Of a stretch of DNA of 64,000 nucleotides, positions 1-9,018 are shown in pieces; position 1 is the stretch's first letter; every line of letters starts with the position of its first letter. The DNA is from Aestuariivita sp. (lineage in GTDB: Bacteria > Pseudomonadota > Alphaproteobacteria > Rhodobacterales > Rhodobacteraceae): positions 310,001 to 374,000 of the forward strand of contig JAGYKE010000005.1 of assembly GCA_018401465.1 (NCBI GenBank), given 5' to 3'. The notes beneath the pieces are model-generated. The model was not told the origin of the DNA and searched no databases. It saw only the letters and a program-made list of their open reading frames with translations. The translations under genes and the position numbers were made by a program.

Positions 1-1
1 C

Positions 2-415
2 CACCAGACAAGCGGCCGGAACCGCCGCACCATCGCGGTTCTGGTGACGGTCTACGCGGCCCTCGCCTTTGTCCTCGTGTTTCTGCAGGCCGCGCCGTGG
101 ATCGTGGCGCTTCTGACCCTGCCGACGCTGCCCGCGCTGTGGGATATCGCCACCAACCGCCCCTCGGGCCTGCGGCTGGGGGATGGCAAGCTCAGCTGGT
201 ATTCCGGCAAACGCCGCTGGGAAATCCCCTTCGACCAGATCGACCACCTGCGCTTCGACACAAGGCTTGATATGTCGGTCAGGGTCAGCGCGGTCACCCC
301 CGACAGGCAGCGCATCCGCCTCGCCTATGACGCGCTGCCCCATCACCGCGCGCTCGAAGCGGCCGCCATCGCGCAGGGGCTGCGCGTCGAACGGCACCAT
401 TTCTCGCTGATCTGA
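2..415 (+). CDS. Conserved membrane protein, 5' end outside window
   Basis: The reading frame is open from the left edge of the window, so the gene probably begins upstream. A GTG at 44 is the first in-window start candidate but has no ribosome binding site before it. The N-terminal part holds about 40 hydrophobic residues, enough for two membrane spans, followed by a soluble tail of about 80 residues with a WEIPFDQIDHLRF-like stretch that resembles small PH-like membrane-associated domains. I do not recognise a family with confidence. The function is unknown. Confidence 0.6.
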   Translation, partial: HQTSGRNRRTIAVLVTVYAALAFVLVFLQAAPWIVALLTLPTLPALWDIATNRPSGLRLGDGKLSWYSGKRRWEIPFDQIDHLRFDTRLDMSVRVSAVTPDRQRIRLAYDALPHHRALEAAAIAQGLRVERHHFSLI

Positions 416-542
416 CCCGGTTTTTCCCTGCCGCCGCCATCATGTCGCCGTTTTTCCCCGTCATGATTCGAGCGGTGGTAATCAGTCGTGACCCTTTTTT
501 GGTGAGGTGACAGCAGTCGGCACAGGTCCAGGACGGACAGAG

Positions 543-1808
543 ATGAAAATGGATCTCTCTCTCATTCTCCGCGCATTGCGCCCGGTTCAGGCGCGTCTCA
601 TGGCGCGGCTGAAGGCCAAACCTGCCGATCCCGCGCCCTTCGCGATCCCCGATCTGCGCCCCGGGAACGCGGCCGAGCACTTGCGGATTCCGGTCTACAC
701 ACCACCCGATCTGCCCGATGAAACCCAGGTTCTGCACGACGAAGGCCAGTTCCTTGCCCGGCAGGACCGCTGGGGCGATCTGGCCCAGCGCATCCGGCAA
801 ACCGATCAGCGCCGCATGAAGACGGCTGACTTCATCCCGCTGGCCGACCTTCTTCTGGCAGGTGCCCGCCGCGACGTCGTCGCCGCCGCAGAACACGCGC
901 TGGCCGACGGCGTCCCGGAACACGACGGCGCCCTCCGCTCGGGTATCGCCCTGCTGGAAGAGGTCCATGACGAATACCCCGACGATTACGCCATCGCGCT
1001 GACGGTGGCGCTCAGCCATATCGATGTCGGCCGGGCCTGGCGCGGTCCCGGTCTGCCGCGCGACCTGCCCGCGTCGCACCGCAGGGCCTTCCAGGCCCAT
1101 TTCGACCGCGCCGCCACGATCCTCGACAGGTTCTGCGGCATCGAACTGAACAGCCCCGCGCTCGCCGCCGCGCGCTGCGCGCTTCTCGACGGGATCCGCG
1201 ACCCCCATCTGCGCGTTGCCGACGATTACGAAGACCTCATCGACCTCGACCCGACCGACCAGCGCCACATGCGCGCCTTGGGCCGTCACCTGCTGCCCAG
1301 CCGCTTCGGCAGCTACGACGCGCTCGAACTCGAAGCACGCCGCACCGCGTCGCGCACGCAGGATATCTGGGGCGACGCCGCCTATGCATGGGTCTATTTC
1401 GACGCGATCACCCACGATCCCGAAGCCTGCGCCCGGATCGACGCCGATTTCTTCGCCGACGGGCTGCGGGACATCCTGCGCCGCCGCCCCGATCAGGCCA
1501 ATGTCAACATGCTCGCCGCCTATTGCGCCGTGGCGCTGGGCACCGCCAAGGACCCGGCCAGCCCCCGCGCCCGCATCAGCGGCTGCGCCGACTGGATCAT
1601 CCGCGACCATCTGCGCGAACTGCATCCGCTGATCTGGGCGCATGCCGCGCAGGGCTTCGACACCGCCCCGCGCGCCCGGTCGCTGCACCGCCTCGCCGAC
1701 CGCGGCCGGGACGAGGCGCTGCGCGTGCTCACCCGTCTGTTCGCAGACGAGATCGCCAAGGGCCACGAAGTCATCTTCACCCCCGACGGGCCGCGCATTC
1801 ACGCCTGA
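543..1808 (+). CDS. Hypothetical helical protein (about 421 aa)
   Basis: This is a cytoplasmic protein with no signal peptide or membrane span. I chose the ATG at 543 because AGGACGG lies about 10 bases upstream; an ATG-less extension to 507 is possible but has no such site. The sequence is rich in alanine, arginine and leucine, with regularly spaced helices that resemble TPR-like repeats (roughly residues 60-400), but no repeat is clear enough to call. It stands alone between a membrane protein and gatB. The function is unknown. Codon use (strong GC3) supports it over the long antisense frame that covers the same DNA. Confidence 0.7.
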   Translation: MKMDLSLILRALRPVQARLMARLKAKPADPAPFAIPDLRPGNAAEHLRIPVYTPPDLPDETQVLHDEGQFLARQDRWGDLAQRIRQTDQRRMKTADFIPLADLLLAGARRDVVAAAEHALADGVPEHDGALRSGIALLEEVHDEYPDDYAIALTVALSHIDVGRAWRGPGLPRDLPASHRRAFQAHFDRAATILDRFCGIELNSPALAAARCALLDGIRDPHLRVADDYEDLIDLDPTDQRHMRALGRHLLPSRFGSYDALELEARRTASRTQDIWGDAAYAWVYFDAITHDPEACARIDADFFADGLRDILRRRPDQANVNMLAAYCAVALGTAKDPASPRARISGCADWIIRDHLRELHPLIWAHAAQGFDTAPRARSLHRLADRGRDEALRVLTRLFADEIAKGHEVIFTPDGPRIHA

Positions 1809-1876
1809 AACTCTTGCCTGCCCCCGCGCCCTGACCTAGAACCGGGGCCTGTCCCGGACCCGGCAAGGTGCTGCAG

Positions 1877-3388
1877 ATGCTCGACCTGACCTATACCGCC
1901 CCGAAACCCAAGATCATCTCAGGCGCGAAGCACGACTGGGAACTGGTGATCGGCATGGAAGTGCACGCGCAGGTGTCTTCGCGCGCGAAACTGTTCTCGG
2001 GCGCGTCCACCGCCTTCGGGGCCGAACCCAATTCCAACGTCGCCTTCGTCGATGCGGCCATGCCCGGCATGCTGCCTGTCATCAACGAATTCTGCGTGGA
2101 GCAGGCAGTGCGCACGGGGCTGGGGCTGAAGGCGCAGATCAACCTGTTCAGTGCCTTCGACCGCAAGAACTATTTCTACCCCGACCTGCCGCAGGGCTAC
2201 CAGATTTCGCAGCTTTACCACCCCATCGTGGGCGAAGGCGAAGTGCTGGTGGAACTGGGCGAAGGTGTTGCGCGCCGCGTTCGCATCGAACGCATCCACC
2301 TCGAACAGGATGCGGGCAAATCCATCCACGACATGGACCCCAACATGTCCTTCGTGGACCTCAACCGCACGGGCGTCGCGCTGATGGAGATCGTCAGCCG
2401 CCCCGACATCCGCGGCCCGGAAGAGGCCGCAGCCTACCTCGCCAAGCTGCGCCAGATCATGCTCTATCTCGGCACCTGCGACGGCAACATGCAAAACGGC
2501 AACATGCGCGCCGACGTCAACGTGTCGGTCTGCCTGCCCGGCGCCTATGAACGCTTCCGCGAAACCGGTGATTTCGGCCATCTCGGCACGCGCTGCGAGA
2601 TCAAGAACATGAACTCCATGCGGTTCATTCAGCAGGCCATCGAATACGAGGCCCGCCGCCAGATCGCCATCGTCGAAGCGGGCGGCAAGATCGATCAGGA
2701 AACCCGCCTCTACGATCCCGACAAGGGCGAAACCCGGTCGATGCGGTCGAAGGAAGAGGCACACGACTACCGCTATTTCCCCGACCCCGACCTCCTCCCG
2801 GTCGAGATCGAGCAGGCCTGGGTCGACGACATCAAGGCGCGCCTGCCGGAACTGCCGGATGAGAAGAAGGCGCGGTTCATCAAGGACTTCGGCCTGACCG
2901 ATTATGACGCCAGCGTGCTGACCGCCGACGTCGAATCCGCCGCCTATTTCGAAGAGGTCGCCCGCGGCCGCGACGGCAAGACCGCCGCCAACTGGGTCAT
3001 CAACGAACTGTTCGGGCGGCTCAAGAAGGAAGATCACGGCATCGCCGACGCCCCCGTGACGCCCGCGCAACTGGGCGGCATCATCGACCTGATCGGCCGC
3101 GGCGACATTTCCGGCAAGATCGCCAAGGACCTGTTCGAGATCGTCTATACCGAAGGCGGCGACCCCGCCCAGATCGTGGAAGCGCGCGGCATGCGCCAGG
3201 TCACCGACACCGGCGCGATCGAGGCCGCAGTCGACCAGGTCATCGCCGAGAACCCGGCTCAGGTGGAAAAAGCCAAGGCGAACCCCAAGCTTGCGGGCTG
3301 GTTCGTGGGCCAGGTGATGAAAGTCACCGGAGGCAAGGCGAACCCCGCGGCGGTGAACCAGATCGTCGCGGCGAAGCTGGGGCTGTGA
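1877..3388 (+). CDS. gatB: Asp-tRNA(Asn)/Glu-tRNA(Gln) amidotransferase subunit B
   Basis: GatB binds misacylated tRNA and, with GatA and GatC, phosphorylates and transamidates Glu-tRNA(Gln) or Asp-tRNA(Asn). The protein shows the family's N-terminal cradle ([10 protein letters not shown] near residue 27), the hallmark [10 protein letters not shown], and the C-terminal YqeY-like tail domain ending in a K-rich helix ([12 protein letters not shown]). At about 503 aa the length is normal. I chose the ATG at 1877 because AAGG sits 8 bases upstream; a GTG at 1868 overlaps that site. GatA and GatC are not in this window, as is common in this order. Its stop overlaps the start of the next gene. Confidence 0.97.
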   Translation: MLDLTYTAPKPKIISGAKHDWELVIGMEVHAQVSSRAKLFSGASTAFGAEPNSNVAFVDAAMPGMLPVINEFCVEQAVRTGLGLKAQINLFSAFDRKNYFYPDLPQGYQISQLYHPIVGEGEVLVELGEGVARRVRIERIHLEQDAGKSIHDMDPNMSFVDLNRTGVALMEIVSRPDIRGPEEAAAYLAKLRQIMLYLGTCDGNMQNGNMRADVNVSVCLPGAYERFRETGDFGHLGTRCEIKNMNSMRFIQQAIEYEARRQIAIVEAGGKIDQETRLYDPDKGETRSMRSKEEAHDYRYFPDPDLLPVEIEQAWVDDIKARLPELPDEKKARFIKDFGLTDYDASVLTADVESAAYFEEVARGRDGKTAANWVINELFGRLKKEDHGIADAPVTPAQLGGIIDLIGRGDISGKIAKDLFEIVYTEGGDPAQIVEARGMRQVTDTGAIEAAVDQVIAENPAQVEKAKANPKLAGWFVGQVMKVTGGKANPAAVNQIVAAKLGL

Positions 3389-4071
3389 GGGGGCGGGCCG
3401 TCATCGCCAGCGCTGCGGGGACGCTTTCGATATGGCTGGCCCTGCCCCTTCAGGCAGCGGCAGACCCCTCAACGGCCATTCTGCGGGCGTTCGAGACTTG
3501 CCGTGCATTGACGGAAGACCCGCTCTGGGAGATGCCCAAGGAATGGGTTGAAATCGGAGGAGACGTCTTGGAAGGCAGCCCACGGCCGGGCGAGGTTATC
3601 CAGCGCGGGCAAAGGGAACTCGCGTCGACCGAAACCCGCCTGGTCATGATCGTTCAATCAGGGACCAAGATAAGTCCCGAACCGGTCATGCGATTGGCTT
3701 ATACCTGCACGGTTTTTGCTCCGTTGGCGAATTTTCAAATAGATTGCGCCACCTGTTCGGAAGACATGCTGAATCGGTTGGCGAAGGCCGAAGATATCCC
3801 CTTGAAACTGAAGCAAAAACAAGTGAACGAGATCCTTAACCGCTTAGAACACGATCCGACATTTGTCGCCGCAGGACGATCGGGAACCGTGCCCGGTCTC
3901 GACGGTTATCGCTTCGTCGAATGTAAGGACGATCCCTTGACAGTTATTGACATCATTCCACAAAGCGAATTTGACTACGGAACTTTTCGCCTCGATGTCA
4001 CGGCAATCTTTGGATCGAAGTCAGGGCCGTCTGACCTTCGTCAGGCCCTGACCCTCTGCCCACCCTCTTGA
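3385..4071 (+). CDS. Secreted hypothetical protein overlapping gatB
   Basis: The GTG start at 3385 overlaps the gatB stop by 4 bases (GTGA), which suggests translational coupling. The first 27 residues form a signal peptide with a hydrophobic core ending in LQAAADP, so the product is probably periplasmic. The mature part contains conserved-looking cysteines (C at CRAL, YTC, CATC, ECK, LCPP), which may form disulfides. From about 3620 on, the base composition drops well below its neighbours, hinting at a different origin. I do not recognise a family. Confidence 0.65.
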   Translation: MRGRAVIASAAGTLSIWLALPLQAAADPSTAILRAFETCRALTEDPLWEMPKEWVEIGGDVLEGSPRPGEVIQRGQRELASTETRLVMIVQSGTKISPEPVMRLAYTCTVFAPLANFQIDCATCSEDMLNRLAKAEDIPLKLKQKQVNEILNRLEHDPTFVAAGRSGTVPGLDGYRFVECKDDPLTVIDIIPQSEFDYGTFRLDVTAIFGSKSGPSDLRQALTLCPPS

Positions 4072-4196
4072 AGAGCCGCCCAAGGGAAAAGGCCGGGCTT
4101 ATGCGCGACCCTTCCCGACCCTTTCTTACCCAAAGGTAAACCGTCCCCTCACATCCTGATCCTCCAGAGGCCCCCCACTCCACACCGGGACGCCCC

Positions 4197-4466
4197 TCAC
4201 TTCAACTGGCTGTCCTTCGATCCGCGCCGGTTGATCCCGCCGCGCGCCTGCGGGCGGGCCTGTGTTTGCGCCGCGCAGTCGATGCAGAGCTTCACCCCCG
4301 GCAGCGCCTGACGGCGCGCCTCGGGGATCGGTTCGTCGCAATCGGCGCAATTCCGGAAACTCTCCCCCTCCGGACCCCGCCGCGCCTTCAGCCGCGCGAG
4401 TTCGTCCGCGATCGACGCGTCGATCTGATCCTGCACCGCGCCGTCCCGCGTCCATCCGCCTGCCAC
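4197..4466 (-). CDS. DksA/TraR-type C4 zinc-finger protein
   Basis: This 89-residue protein carries a C4 zinc finger (CADC near residue 42 and CIDC near residue 62, about 17 residues apart), as in the short TraR-like branch of the DksA family that binds the secondary channel of RNA polymerase. I chose the GTG at 4466 because GGGAGGACGG lies directly upstream on the minus strand; a longer frame to 4547 has no such site and would run into the rpoH terminator. The N-terminal coiled coil typical of full DksA is shortened here. The polymerase role is inferred from the family. Confidence 0.8.
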   Translation of the reverse strand: MAGGWTRDGAVQDQIDASIADELARLKARRGPEGESFRNCADCDEPIPEARRQALPGVKLCIDCAAQTQARPQARGGINRRGSKDSQLK

Positions 4467-4504
4467 GTACCGTCCTCCCACCCCCAGCCTAGCCCGGGGC
4501 CGGC

Positions 4505-4543
4505 CAAAAGAAAACGGCCCCGGCTGGAGGATCCGGGGCCGTT
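4505..4543 (-). terminator. Rho-independent terminator after rpoH
   Basis: On the minus strand an 11-bp perfect stem (4543-4533 pairing with 4523-4513, AACGGCCCCGG) has a 9-base loop and is followed by TTTTCTTTT at about 4513-4505. It lies 29 bases past the rpoH stop and just before the zinc-finger gene, so it should end most rpoH transcripts. Confidence 0.85.
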
Positions 4544-4571
4544 CCATCTGACAGGAGGTGCGTGCGAGGGG

Positions 4572-5468
4572 TCACGCAGGGGTCAGCATGCCTTTTTCAC
4601 GGGCCAGTTCGCGCATGCGCTTTTGCAGCTTCTCGAAGGCGCGCACCTCGATCTGGCGGATGCGTTCGCGGCTCACGTCATACTGGCTGCTCAGATCCTC
4701 GAGCGTGACCGGCTGATCGGCCAGTCGCCGCTGGGTGAGGATGTCCTTCTCGCGGTCGTTGAGCACGTCGAAGGCCGCCGCAAGCAATTCGCGGCGCGCT
4801 TCCATCTCGTTGCGCTCCTCGTAGTCGCCCGCCTGATCGGCGTCTTCATCCTCGAGCCAGTCCTGCCACTGCATCGTGCCTTCGCCGTCCGATCCGACGG
4901 TGGCGTTGAGCGAGGCGTCGCCCCCCGACAGGCGGCGGTTCATGCTGATCACCTCGTCCTCGGTCACGCCGAGATCGGTGGCGATCTGGCGGACGTTGTC
5001 GGGATGCATGTCACCTTCTTCCAGCGCGCCGATCTTCGCCTTGGCCTTGCGCAGGTTGAAGAACAGCTTCTTCTGCGCGCTGGTGGTGCCCAGTTTCACA
5101 AGGCTCCACGACCGCAGGATGTATTCCTGGATAGACGCGCGGATCCACCACATCGCATAGGTCGCAAGGCGGAAGCCCTTTTCGGGATCAAACCGCTTGA
5201 CCGCCTGCATCAGACCCACATTCGCTTCGGAAATCACTTCGGCCTGCGGTAGACCATAGCCGCGATAGCCCATGGCGATCTTGGCGGCCAGCCGGAGGTG
5301 GCTGGTCACCATGCGATGCGCCGCTTCCGCGTCCTGATCTTCGACCCAGCGCTTGGCGAGCATGTATTCCTCTTCCGGTTCCAGCAGGGGAAACTTGCGG
5401 ATTTCCTGGAGATACCGGTTCAGGCCGCCTTCCGGCGACGGTGCGGGCAGGTTCCCGTAATTGGCCAT
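4572..5468 (-). CDS. rpoH: RNA polymerase sigma-32 factor RpoH
   Basis: This is the heat-shock sigma factor of about 298 aa. Region 2 carries the polymerase-binding and -10 recognition stretch (MWWIRASIQEYILRSWSLVK). It is followed by the RpoH box QKKLFFNLR, which distinguishes RpoH from the housekeeping sigma. Region 4 ends with the helix-turn-helix [20 protein letters not shown]. Closest in my memory is the RpoHI type of Rhodobacter. I chose the ATG at 5468 because GGGAGTGGG precedes it; the frame extends 5 codons further without a better site. It has its own promoter upstream and a strong terminator downstream, so it is monocistronic. Confidence 0.97.
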   Translation of the reverse strand: MANYGNLPAPSPEGGLNRYLQEIRKFPLLEPEEEYMLAKRWVEDQDAEAAHRMVTSHLRLAAKIAMGYRGYGLPQAEVISEANVGLMQAVKRFDPEKGFRLATYAMWWIRASIQEYILRSWSLVKLGTTSAQKKLFFNLRKAKAKIGALEEGDMHPDNVRQIATDLGVTEDEVISMNRRLSGGDASLNATVGSDGEGTMQWQDWLEDEDADQAGDYEERNEMEARRELLAAAFDVLNDREKDILTQRRLADQPVTLEDLSSQYDVSRERIRQIEVRAFEKLQKRMRELAREKGMLTPA

Positions 5469-5496
5469 GCGTCCCACTCCCAATGTTTATTGGCTT

Positions 5497-5524
5497 AACA
5501 TATGTACGCCCCGGCGCGGTTCAA
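5497..5524 (-). promoter_or_regulatory. Candidate sigma-70 promoter of rpoH
   Basis: Reading the minus strand, TTGAAC (5524-5519) and TATGTT (5502-5497) are separated by 16 bases and lie 29 bases before the rpoH start codon. The -35 matches the consensus at four of six positions (TTGAAC against TTGACA). The AT-rich -10 stands out in GC-rich surroundings. An RpoE-type site was not recognised here. Confidence 0.55.
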
Positions 5525-5592
5525 GAGGGTCGCGCGCCGCACCTGCGATATTGGACCATGAAACGCCTTAAGGAAGGGTTATGACCCTGCGC

Positions 5593-6642
5593 TCACGCGC
5601 ATGTGCGGTTCGTGTCAGACCGGCGCAGGGCGGCAAGAAGCCTGCCCATGTCGTCGGGCAAGGGTGCCTCGAAGCGCAGGGCGGCGCCGGTCACGGGATG
5701 GGTGAAGCCCAGCGTGGCGGCATGCAGCGCCTGTCGCGCAAAGGCGGCGACGGCGTCACGCGCGGCGGTGTGCAGCGCGCGTTCGGGCAGTTTCCGCCGC
5801 CCGCCATAAACGGGGTCGCCCACCAGCCCGTGGCCCGCATGCGCCAGATGCACGCGGATCTGATGCGTGCGTCCCGTCTCGAGCCAGCATTGCAGCAGGC
5901 TCAGGCAGGGCGGCGTGCCGAAGGTTTCGTCGACGCGTACGCGCGTCACGGCATGCCGCCCGCCCGCGAAGGTGACTGCCTGCCGCTGGCGGTCGGTGCG
6001 GTGGCGGGCCAGCTGCGTGGTGATCTTGAGGATGCCGCCGGACTCGAAGCTGGTGCCGCGGATGCCGTGCAGGCGCGGGTCGGCGGCGTCGGGCACGCCG
6101 TGGCCCAGCGCGAGATAGCGGCGTTCGACGCTGTGGGCCTCGAACTGGGCGGCAAGGCCGGCATGGGCCGCGTCCGACTTGGCGACGACGAGCAGACCGC
6201 TGGTGTCCTTGTCGATACGGTGCACGATCCCGGGCCGTTTCACCCCGCCCACGCCCGACAGGCTGTCGCCGCAATGATGCAGAAGCGCGTTGACGAGCGT
6301 GCCGTCCGGGCTGCCCGGCGCGGGATGGACAACAAGGCCCGCGGGCTTGTTCACCACAATGAGGTCCGCATCTTCGTGCACGATATCCAGCGCGATAGCC
6401 TCTGGCCCGATATGGCTCTCATCCGCTTCGGCCACGGTGATGGTCACATGATCGCCCGCCGCGACCCGGTCCTTGGGATTGGTCAGGACCGAACCGTTGA
6501 CGGCGACGGCGCCGTCCTCGATCAACCGCGCCAGCCGCGTGCGCGACAGCGCGGCCTCGTCTGGCACATCGCGCGCCAAGGCCTTATCAAGGCGGGGCGG
6601 CGGCGCGTCCGCGATCACGAAGCTGAGGACCCTTTCGCCCAT
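5593..6642 (-). CDS. rluD: RluA/RluD-family 23S rRNA pseudouridine synthase
   Basis: It converts uridines in 23S rRNA to pseudouridine. An S4 RNA-binding domain (about residues 16-75) is followed by the catalytic domain with HRIDKDTSGL, where D144 is the expected catalytic aspartate, and ETGRTHQIRVH later. I chose the ATG at 6642 because GGAAAGG lies 6 bases upstream; a much longer open frame to 6876 overlaps the opposite gene and is a high-GC artefact. Its start codon overlaps that of the divergent gene at 6641 (CATG), so each gene's ribosome binding site lies inside the other's coding region. RluD rather than RluC is the most likely assignment. Confidence 0.9.
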   Translation of the reverse strand: MGERVLSFVIADAPPPRLDKALARDVPDEAALSRTRLARLIEDGAVAVNGSVLTNPKDRVAAGDHVTITVAEADESHIGPEAIALDIVHEDADLIVVNKPAGLVVHPAPGSPDGTLVNALLHHCGDSLSGVGGVKRPGIVHRIDKDTSGLLVVAKSDAAHAGLAAQFEAHSVERRYLALGHGVPDAADPRLHGIRGTSFESGGILKITTQLARHRTDRQRQAVTFAGGRHAVTRVRVDETFGTPPCLSLLQCWLETGRTHQIRVHLAHAGHGLVGDPVYGGRRKLPERALHTAARDAVAAFARQALHAATLGFTHPVTGAALRFEAPLPDDMGRLLAALRRSDTNRTCA

Positions 6643-6943
6643 GTCCGACCTTTCCGATCCCGCCCTGCCGCCCGAACCGCCCAACCTGCGCTTCCTACGC
6701 CGACTGGTCACCGTGCTCACGGTGGTGATGATTGGCGGGGTAATAGTCATCACCGCGCTGCTTGTCATGCGTTTCTCGGGCAGCGCGCCTGCCCTGCCCG
6801 AAACACTCGCCCTGCCCGACGGCACGCGCGCCGCGGCCTTCACGCAAGGCCGGGACTGGTTCGCCGTCGTCACCACCGACGACCGAATCCTGATCTACGA
6901 CCGGATCACGGGCCTGTTGCGCCAGACCATCACAATCGACTGA
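6641..6943 (+). CDS. Small single-span membrane protein (DUF6476-like)
   Basis: This 100-residue protein has a proline-rich cytoplasmic N-terminus, one strong membrane span (about residues 22-44, LVTVLTVVMIGGVIVITALL) and a periplasmic tail with DGTRAAAFTQGRDWFAVVTTDD and a short beta-rich end. I recall this architecture as the DUF6476 family in Rhodobacterales, but the name should be checked. It diverges from rluD with overlapping start codons. The function is unknown. Confidence 0.8.
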   Translation: MSDLSDPALPPEPPNLRFLRRLVTVLTVVMIGGVIVITALLVMRFSGSAPALPETLALPDGTRAAAFTQGRDWFAVVTTDDRILIYDRITGLLRQTITID

Positions 6944-6954
6944 CCGGGGGGTGG

Positions 6955-7031
6955 TGGTACCGCCTCCCCGGCTTGAACGGGGGACCTCTGGATCCACAAT
7001 CCAGCGCTCTAACCAACTGAGCTAAGGCGGC
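6955..7031 (-). tRNA. tRNA-His (GTG), lacking encoded G-1
   Basis: The minus strand folds as a cloverleaf. The acceptor stem is 7031-7025 with 6965-6959 (GCCGCCT against AGGCGGT, first pair G-U), the anticodon loop reads TTGTGGA (anticodon GTG), and the T-arm is CCCCG-TTCAAGC-CGGGG. The discriminator is A (6958) and CCA is encoded (6957-6955). The base before position 1 is T, not G, so the nearly universal G-1 of tRNA-His is absent. This is known for a subset of alphaproteobacteria. Confidence 0.95.
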
Positions 7032-7153
7032 ACGCGGTTGGGTCATACACAAGGCACAGGGCGGCGGCAAGAGGGCCGAACGCATCGAATCCACTGGCGC
7101 GCGGCCTGCGATCCTGAGAGTTTCGCGGCCAGTGCAAGCAACAGGACCGCCCC

Positions 7154-8254
7154 ATGGGACGCGCGCGCGACATCTTCACCGACTGGCCGGGAAAGCCGCA
7201 GACACAGGACGGCGTCTATTCCGAAGACGAAGTGCGGCTGGCCAACCGCAATTCCGGCACGCTGCTCGAAACACTTCGCCATGACGTGACGCCCACGGGC
7301 GCGCATTACCTGCTGATCCATTTCGACGTGCCCGATCTTGACCCGGCAACGCACCGGGTGACGTTCGGCGAGGGGTTCGACGCACCCTTCGCGCTGTCGA
7401 TGGACGACATCCGCGCCCTGCCCCGCGTGACGCGGCCCGTCACGATGGAATGCGCGGGCAATGGCCGGGCGCGCCTGTCGCCCCGCAGCCATTCCATGCC
7501 CTGGGGGGTCGAGGCGGTGGGCACCGCGCTCTGGACCGGCACGCCGCTGGCGCCCCTGATCGCGCGGGCAAGGCCCCGAGCGGAAACCGTCGACTTTGCC
7601 TTCATGGGCGCCGACCAGGGCTTTGACCGTGGGGTCGAACATGACTTCGGGCGCAGCCTGACCCCCGCGCAGCTGGCCGAATTGGACGTGCTTCTGGTCT
7701 ATGAGATGAACGGTACCCCGCTTCTGCCGCAGCATGGCGCGCCTTTGCGGCTGATCGTGCCGGGCTGGTATGGCATGGCCTCGGTCAAGTGGCTGAGCCG
7801 GATCGAAGCGCTGGACACCGCCTATCAGGGCTTCCAGCAGGTGCGGACCTACCGCTACCGCGACCATGCCGACGACCCGGGACACCCGGTCACCGACATG
7901 CGGGTCAAGTCGCTGATGGTGCCGCCGGGTGTGCCCGACTGGGGATCGCGCATGCGATTCCTGCAGGCGGGCAAGGTCACGGTGCAGGGCCGGGCATGGT
8001 CGGGGGGCGGTCGGGCGATCGCGCGGGTGGAATTCGGTGTGGGCGACATCTGGCGCGACGCGCGCCTGACGCCACCCCCGGGCCGCCACGCCTGGACCGG
8101 ATGGGAGGTGGACTGGGAGGCGCCCCCCGGCGAACACATCCTGCGCTGCCGCGCGACCGACGACGCGGGCCATGTCCAGCCGCTGACGGCCCCTTGGGAT
8201 GTGGCGGGCTTCGGCAACAACATGGTCCACGAAGTGGGCGTTTTCGTCAGCTGA
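7154..8254 (+). CDS. Sulfite-oxidase-family molybdopterin enzyme
   Basis: The protein has the sulfite oxidase molybdopterin fold (about residues 40-240), with the molybdenum-ligating cysteine in MECAGNGR (C100), followed by a C-terminal Mo-co dimerisation domain of the Ig type (about 245-366). The 366-residue length fits cytoplasmic bacterial members. No Tat signal is visible and there is no heme domain, so the electron acceptor is unknown. The substrate could be sulfite or another oxo-transfer substrate. Its 3' end overlaps the convergent acetyltransferase by 8 bases. Confidence 0.88.
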   Translation: MGRARDIFTDWPGKPQTQDGVYSEDEVRLANRNSGTLLETLRHDVTPTGAHYLLIHFDVPDLDPATHRVTFGEGFDAPFALSMDDIRALPRVTRPVTMECAGNGRARLSPRSHSMPWGVEAVGTALWTGTPLAPLIARARPRAETVDFAFMGADQGFDRGVEHDFGRSLTPAQLAELDVLLVYEMNGTPLLPQHGAPLRLIVPGWYGMASVKWLSRIEALDTAYQGFQQVRTYRYRDHADDPGHPVTDMRVKSLMVPPGVPDWGSRMRFLQAGKVTVQGRAWSGGGRAIARVEFGVGDIWRDARLTPPPGRHAWTGWEVDWEAPPGEHILRCRATDDAGHVQPLTAPWDVAGFGNNMVHEVGVFVS

Positions 8255-8747
8255 GGCCCGCGTCGCCGAAGCGGTAGCTCCAGTGCTGTTCGATCAGGTC
8301 CTGTCCGAAGGACTGCACCGGAGCGGAAGACACAAGCGTCCACCCTTCCGACCGGTAAAGCGCGCAGGCCGCCCGGTGGCTTTCATGCGTCCAGAGCGTC
8401 ATGCCCACATATCCCGCGTCGCGCGCGAACTCCATGCAGGTGCGCAGCATCCGCCTGCCAAGGCCCAGCCCCCGTGCCTCGGGCACCAGCAGAAACAGCC
8501 GCAGCTTCGCTATGTCCGCGTCCTGGCGCACGCAGAAGACGCTGCCAAGCGGCCCCTCGGGGCCTTCGGCGATCCAGCCTCTTTCGCAGGAAGGATCGTT
8601 CCAGTCCGCGAATTCGATCAGGATCGTCCGCACAAGCACCCGGAACTCGTCGTTGAACCCTTCGTCCTGCGCATACAGCGCGGCGTGACGTTCCGTCAGC
8701 CATTCAATGTCGCGACGGTCGAAGGGGCGCAGGCGAATCCGGTCCAT
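8247..8747 (-). CDS. GNAT-family N-acetyltransferase
   Basis: This 166-residue protein has the GNAT fold. The acetyl-CoA binding loop is RGLGLGRRML (about residue 100), preceded by the strand LRLFLLVPEA and followed by the C-terminal CALYRSEGW motif seen in MarR-linked GNAT domains. I chose the ATG at 8747 (MDRIRLRPFD), where homology to GNAT proteins begins; upstream in-frame sequence has no family character. The substrate is unknown. It converges with and overlaps the sulfite-oxidase-family gene. Confidence 0.85.
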   Translation of the reverse strand: MDRIRLRPFDRRDIEWLTERHAALYAQDEGFNDEFRVLVRTILIEFADWNDPSCERGWIAEGPEGPLGSVFCVRQDADIAKLRLFLLVPEARGLGLGRRMLRTCMEFARDAGYVGMTLWTHESHRAACALYRSEGWTLVSSAPVQSFGQDLIEQHWSYRFGDAGLS

Positions 8748-8829
8748 CCCGTCACAACACTGCGCCGTCGCTTGATTTTCAAGACCCGCCGCGATAGCAC
8801 GGCACGTCTGGCAGGCGGAGGTTCCCGGC

Positions 8830-9018
8830 ATGGGCATCAACAGCGAACGCGACATCGAGGCGAACCTGCAGATCGGTCCCACCGACCGCGGGATGGTCCG
8901 GCTGTTCATCGAGGCGAAAGGCGTCGAGATCCCGATGGATTTCGACCCAGAGGAAGCCGAGGAAATCGCCGAGGAAATCCGCGCCGCCGCCCGCGCCGCG
9001 CGTCACGTCAGACGCTGA
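8830..9018 (+). CDS. Small acidic protein (DUF6324-like)
   Basis: This 62-residue protein starts MGINSERDIEANLQIGP and ends in an acidic then arginine-rich helix (EEAEEIAEEIRAAARAARHVRR). GGAGG lies about 8 bases before the ATG. I recall it as a family conserved in Rhodobacterales (DUF6324), but the function is unknown. Its 3' end overlaps the convergent mmcB-like gene by 11 bases. Confidence 0.82.
   Translation: MGINSERDIEANLQIGPTDRGMVRLFIEAKGVEIPMDFDPEEAEEIAEEIRAAARAARHVRR

Noticed and set aside
294-1802. Long minus-strand open frame opposite the 421-aa protein
   Set aside because: It is a GC3-driven shadow: no ribosome binding site, no recognisable domain and unusual composition (many Val, Gly, Arg). 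Similar shadows at 1919-3070, 15529-17502, 21106-23076, 25616-28675, 32150-34207, 43015-45339 and 54032-55855 were rejected for the same reason.
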